DNA from: DASQPR01 sp035713725
GTDB lineage: Bacteria; Actinomycetota; Actinomycetes; Mycobacteriales; Micromonosporaceae
DNA: 14,599 nt
Reading direction: 5' to 3'
NCBI GenBank assembly: GCA_035713725.1
Contig: DASTMZ010000189.1
Coordinates: 1-14,599 of the forward strand
Shown here: one piece after another, positions 13,612-14,599 of the stretch
Position numbering within the stretch: position 1 is the first letter of the stretch
Layout: each line of letters begins with the position of its first letter
Made by a program: the position numbers and the translations under genes
Notes under the pieces: generated by a model
What the model was told of the DNA's origin: nothing
What the model saw: the letters and a program-made list of their open reading frames with translations, nothing else
Database searches by the model: none

Positions 13612-13896
13612 ATGTGCCGAAACATCACGATCCTTCGAGGCCTCGAACCGCCCGCGACAAACGAGGAGGTCACCGCGGCCGCGACCCAGTTCGTCCGCAA
13701 GGTGACCGGCGTCACGAAACCGAACGACCGAACGGCGACGCTCATGCGGGACGCGGAGGCGGAGATCGCCGCGATCGTCAACCGCCTGCTCGGCGTACTG
13801 CCGCCACGGCGTCAGGAGCCGACCACTCTGCCGCCGCTGCGGCGACCGCAGGTGCGAGCGCGTCTCGGCATGGAACCGTTCCAGGGCTCGTCATGA
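13612..13896 (+). CDS. DUF2277 family protein
   Basis: A small 94-residue protein of unknown function. The family signature is plain: MCRNITILRGLEPPATNEEVTAAATQFVRKVTGVTKPN (1-38), including the invariant MCRNI start. The helical core continues to about residue 65 (AEIAAIVNRLLGVLP). A basic, Pro-rich tail (66-94) goes beyond the usual family length as I remember it. ATG 13612 is fixed by the conserved first residues. Its TGA overlaps the ATG of the SDR gene (ATGA at 13893-13896), so the two are coupled. The family occurs widely in bacteria, and I know of no demonstrated activity. The conserved Cys2 could be functional. Confidence 0.92.
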   Translation: MCRNITILRGLEPPATNEEVTAAATQFVRKVTGVTKPNDRTATLMRDAEAEIAAIVNRLLGVLPPRRQEPTTLPPLRRPQVRARLGMEPFQGSS

Positions 13897-14599
13897 CTCA
13901 ACTGCTGCCGGACAAGAACGCGATCATCTACGGCGCCGGTGGCGGCATCGGTCGCGGCGTGGCCATCACATTCGCTCGCGAGGGCGCCAGGGTGTTTCTG
14001 GTTGGCCGTACCCGTGAGTCTCTCGAAGAGACCGCCCACGACGTCGCCGCCGCGGGCGGCGAGGCGCACGTGGCCACGCTCGATGTGCTCGACGAGCCGG
14101 CGGTCGAAGCACATGCCGCCGACGTGGTGAGCCGGTTCGCCGGCATCGACGTCTCGTTCAACCTCGTGTCGCGGGGTGACGTGCAGGGGCAGCCGCTGCT
14201 CGGCATCGCCACCGCTGACCTCGTTCGGCCGGTCACGAACGGAGTGCTCGCGCACGCGGTCACCGCACGCGCCGCGGCACGGCACATGGCCGCGCGTGGT
14301 TCCGGCGTGGTCCTCTATCTGACCAGCGGTTCGTCCGCCGGCCTCGCGCCGATGATGGGTGGCACCGGGCCAGCCGATGCCGCGACCGAGGCGTTCATGC
14401 GCTATCTTGCGGCCGAGGTCGGCCCGAGCGGCGTACGCGTGGTCGGCCTGTGGACGGCAGGCGTGGTCGAAACGCTTACCAGCGCAAAGATCGCCGAGGT
14501 CGGCGGCGCGAACGCACCCCCGGCGGAGGCCGCGATCGAGATGATCGCGAGCGCTGCGATGCTGCGTCGTGCTCCTCGCCTCGACGACGTCGCGGACAC
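13893..14599 (+). CDS. Atypical short-chain dehydrogenase/reductase (3'-truncated by window edge)
   Basis: The first 235 residues of an SDR-fold protein; the frame is still open at the window end. The Rossmann NAD(P)-binding motif YGAGGGIGRG (13-22) and the cofactor-selecting VGRTRESLE (37-45) are intact, with R39/R41 suggesting NADPH. The strand carrying the catalytic serine, VVLYLTSGSSAG (139-150), is present. Where the active-site YxxxK should fall, the sequence reads TGPADAATEAF (158-168), with T158 for Tyr and D162 for Lys. The NNAG motif is replaced by NLVSRGD (90-96). It is therefore a divergent SDR that may bind cofactor without classical dehydrogenase chemistry. ATG 13893 overlaps the DUF2277 stop (ATGA). 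Substrate is unknown. Confidence 0.88.
   Translation, partial: MTQLLPDKNAIIYGAGGGIGRGVAITFAREGARVFLVGRTRESLEETAHDVAAAGGEAHVATLDVLDEPAVEAHAADVVSRFAGIDVSFNLVSRGDVQGQPLLGIATADLVRPVTNGVLAHAVTARAAARHMAARGSGVVLYLTSGSSAGLAPMMGGTGPADAATEAFMRYLAAEVGPSGVRVVGLWTAGVVETLTSAKIAEVGGANAPPAEAAIEMIASAAMLRRAPRLDDVAD

Noticed and set aside
12906..13781. 291-codon - strand open frame opposite the ene-reductase
   Set aside because: Antisense to a fully conserved OYE protein; no recognisable features.

Overview
The window is 14.6 kb of uniformly GC-rich DNA with GTG and ATG starts, ATGA/GTGA stop-start overlaps and gene families typical of Actinobacteria: a SigE-type sigma factor, an HTTM/DCC gene group, DUF2277, DUF664 and glycolipid-binding-like proteins. 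It reads as chromosomal sequence from a soil-type filamentous or related actinobacterium. I cannot name the genus. No mobile element, tRNA, rRNA or CRISPR array was seen.

Region 1 (1-5195) is the downstream part of a hopanoid operon, all on the + strand. It holds the C-terminal part of squalene-hopene cyclase (catalytic DxDD motif present), then an adenosylhopane phosphorylase (HpnG-like) domain fused in one reading frame to a complete IspH (HMBPP reductase) domain, then the radical-SAM adenosylhopane synthase HpnH, then a DXS. The genes are translationally coupled: GTGA overlap, a perfect Shine-Dalgarno inside the previous gene's last codons, and an 8-base gap. The operon therefore combines hopane cyclisation, side-chain addition and processing, and the first and last enzymes of the MEP isoprenoid pathway. 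The HpnG-IspH fusion is the most unusual item in the window.

Region 2 (5196-8966) holds single metabolic or accessory genes on the + strand: a glycolipid-binding-family protein, a DinB/DUF664 protein and a cytoplasmic GH3 beta-glucosidase with an inserted PA14-like domain. Candidate hairpins follow the DXS, DinB and GH3 genes.

Region 3 (9010-10493) is a SigE-family sigma factor with an ECF-like promoter just upstream (GCGACC, 17 bp, CGTC). It is followed by a single-pass membrane protein that is a plausible partner or anti-sigma-like protein.

Region 4 (10647-12335) holds a small anchored protein with an FPFGPFHMYS motif, a multipass HTTM-type membrane protein coupled to it by a GTGA overlap, and a convergent DCC-family thiol-disulfide protein on the - strand. 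The last two coding regions overlap antisense by 146 bp.

Region 5 (12336-14599) begins with a short divergent intergenic region containing two hairpins and a small palindrome. It continues with an OYE-family ene-reductase, then DUF2277 and an atypical SDR (start-stop overlap) that lacks the YxxxK catalytic pair and runs off the window end.
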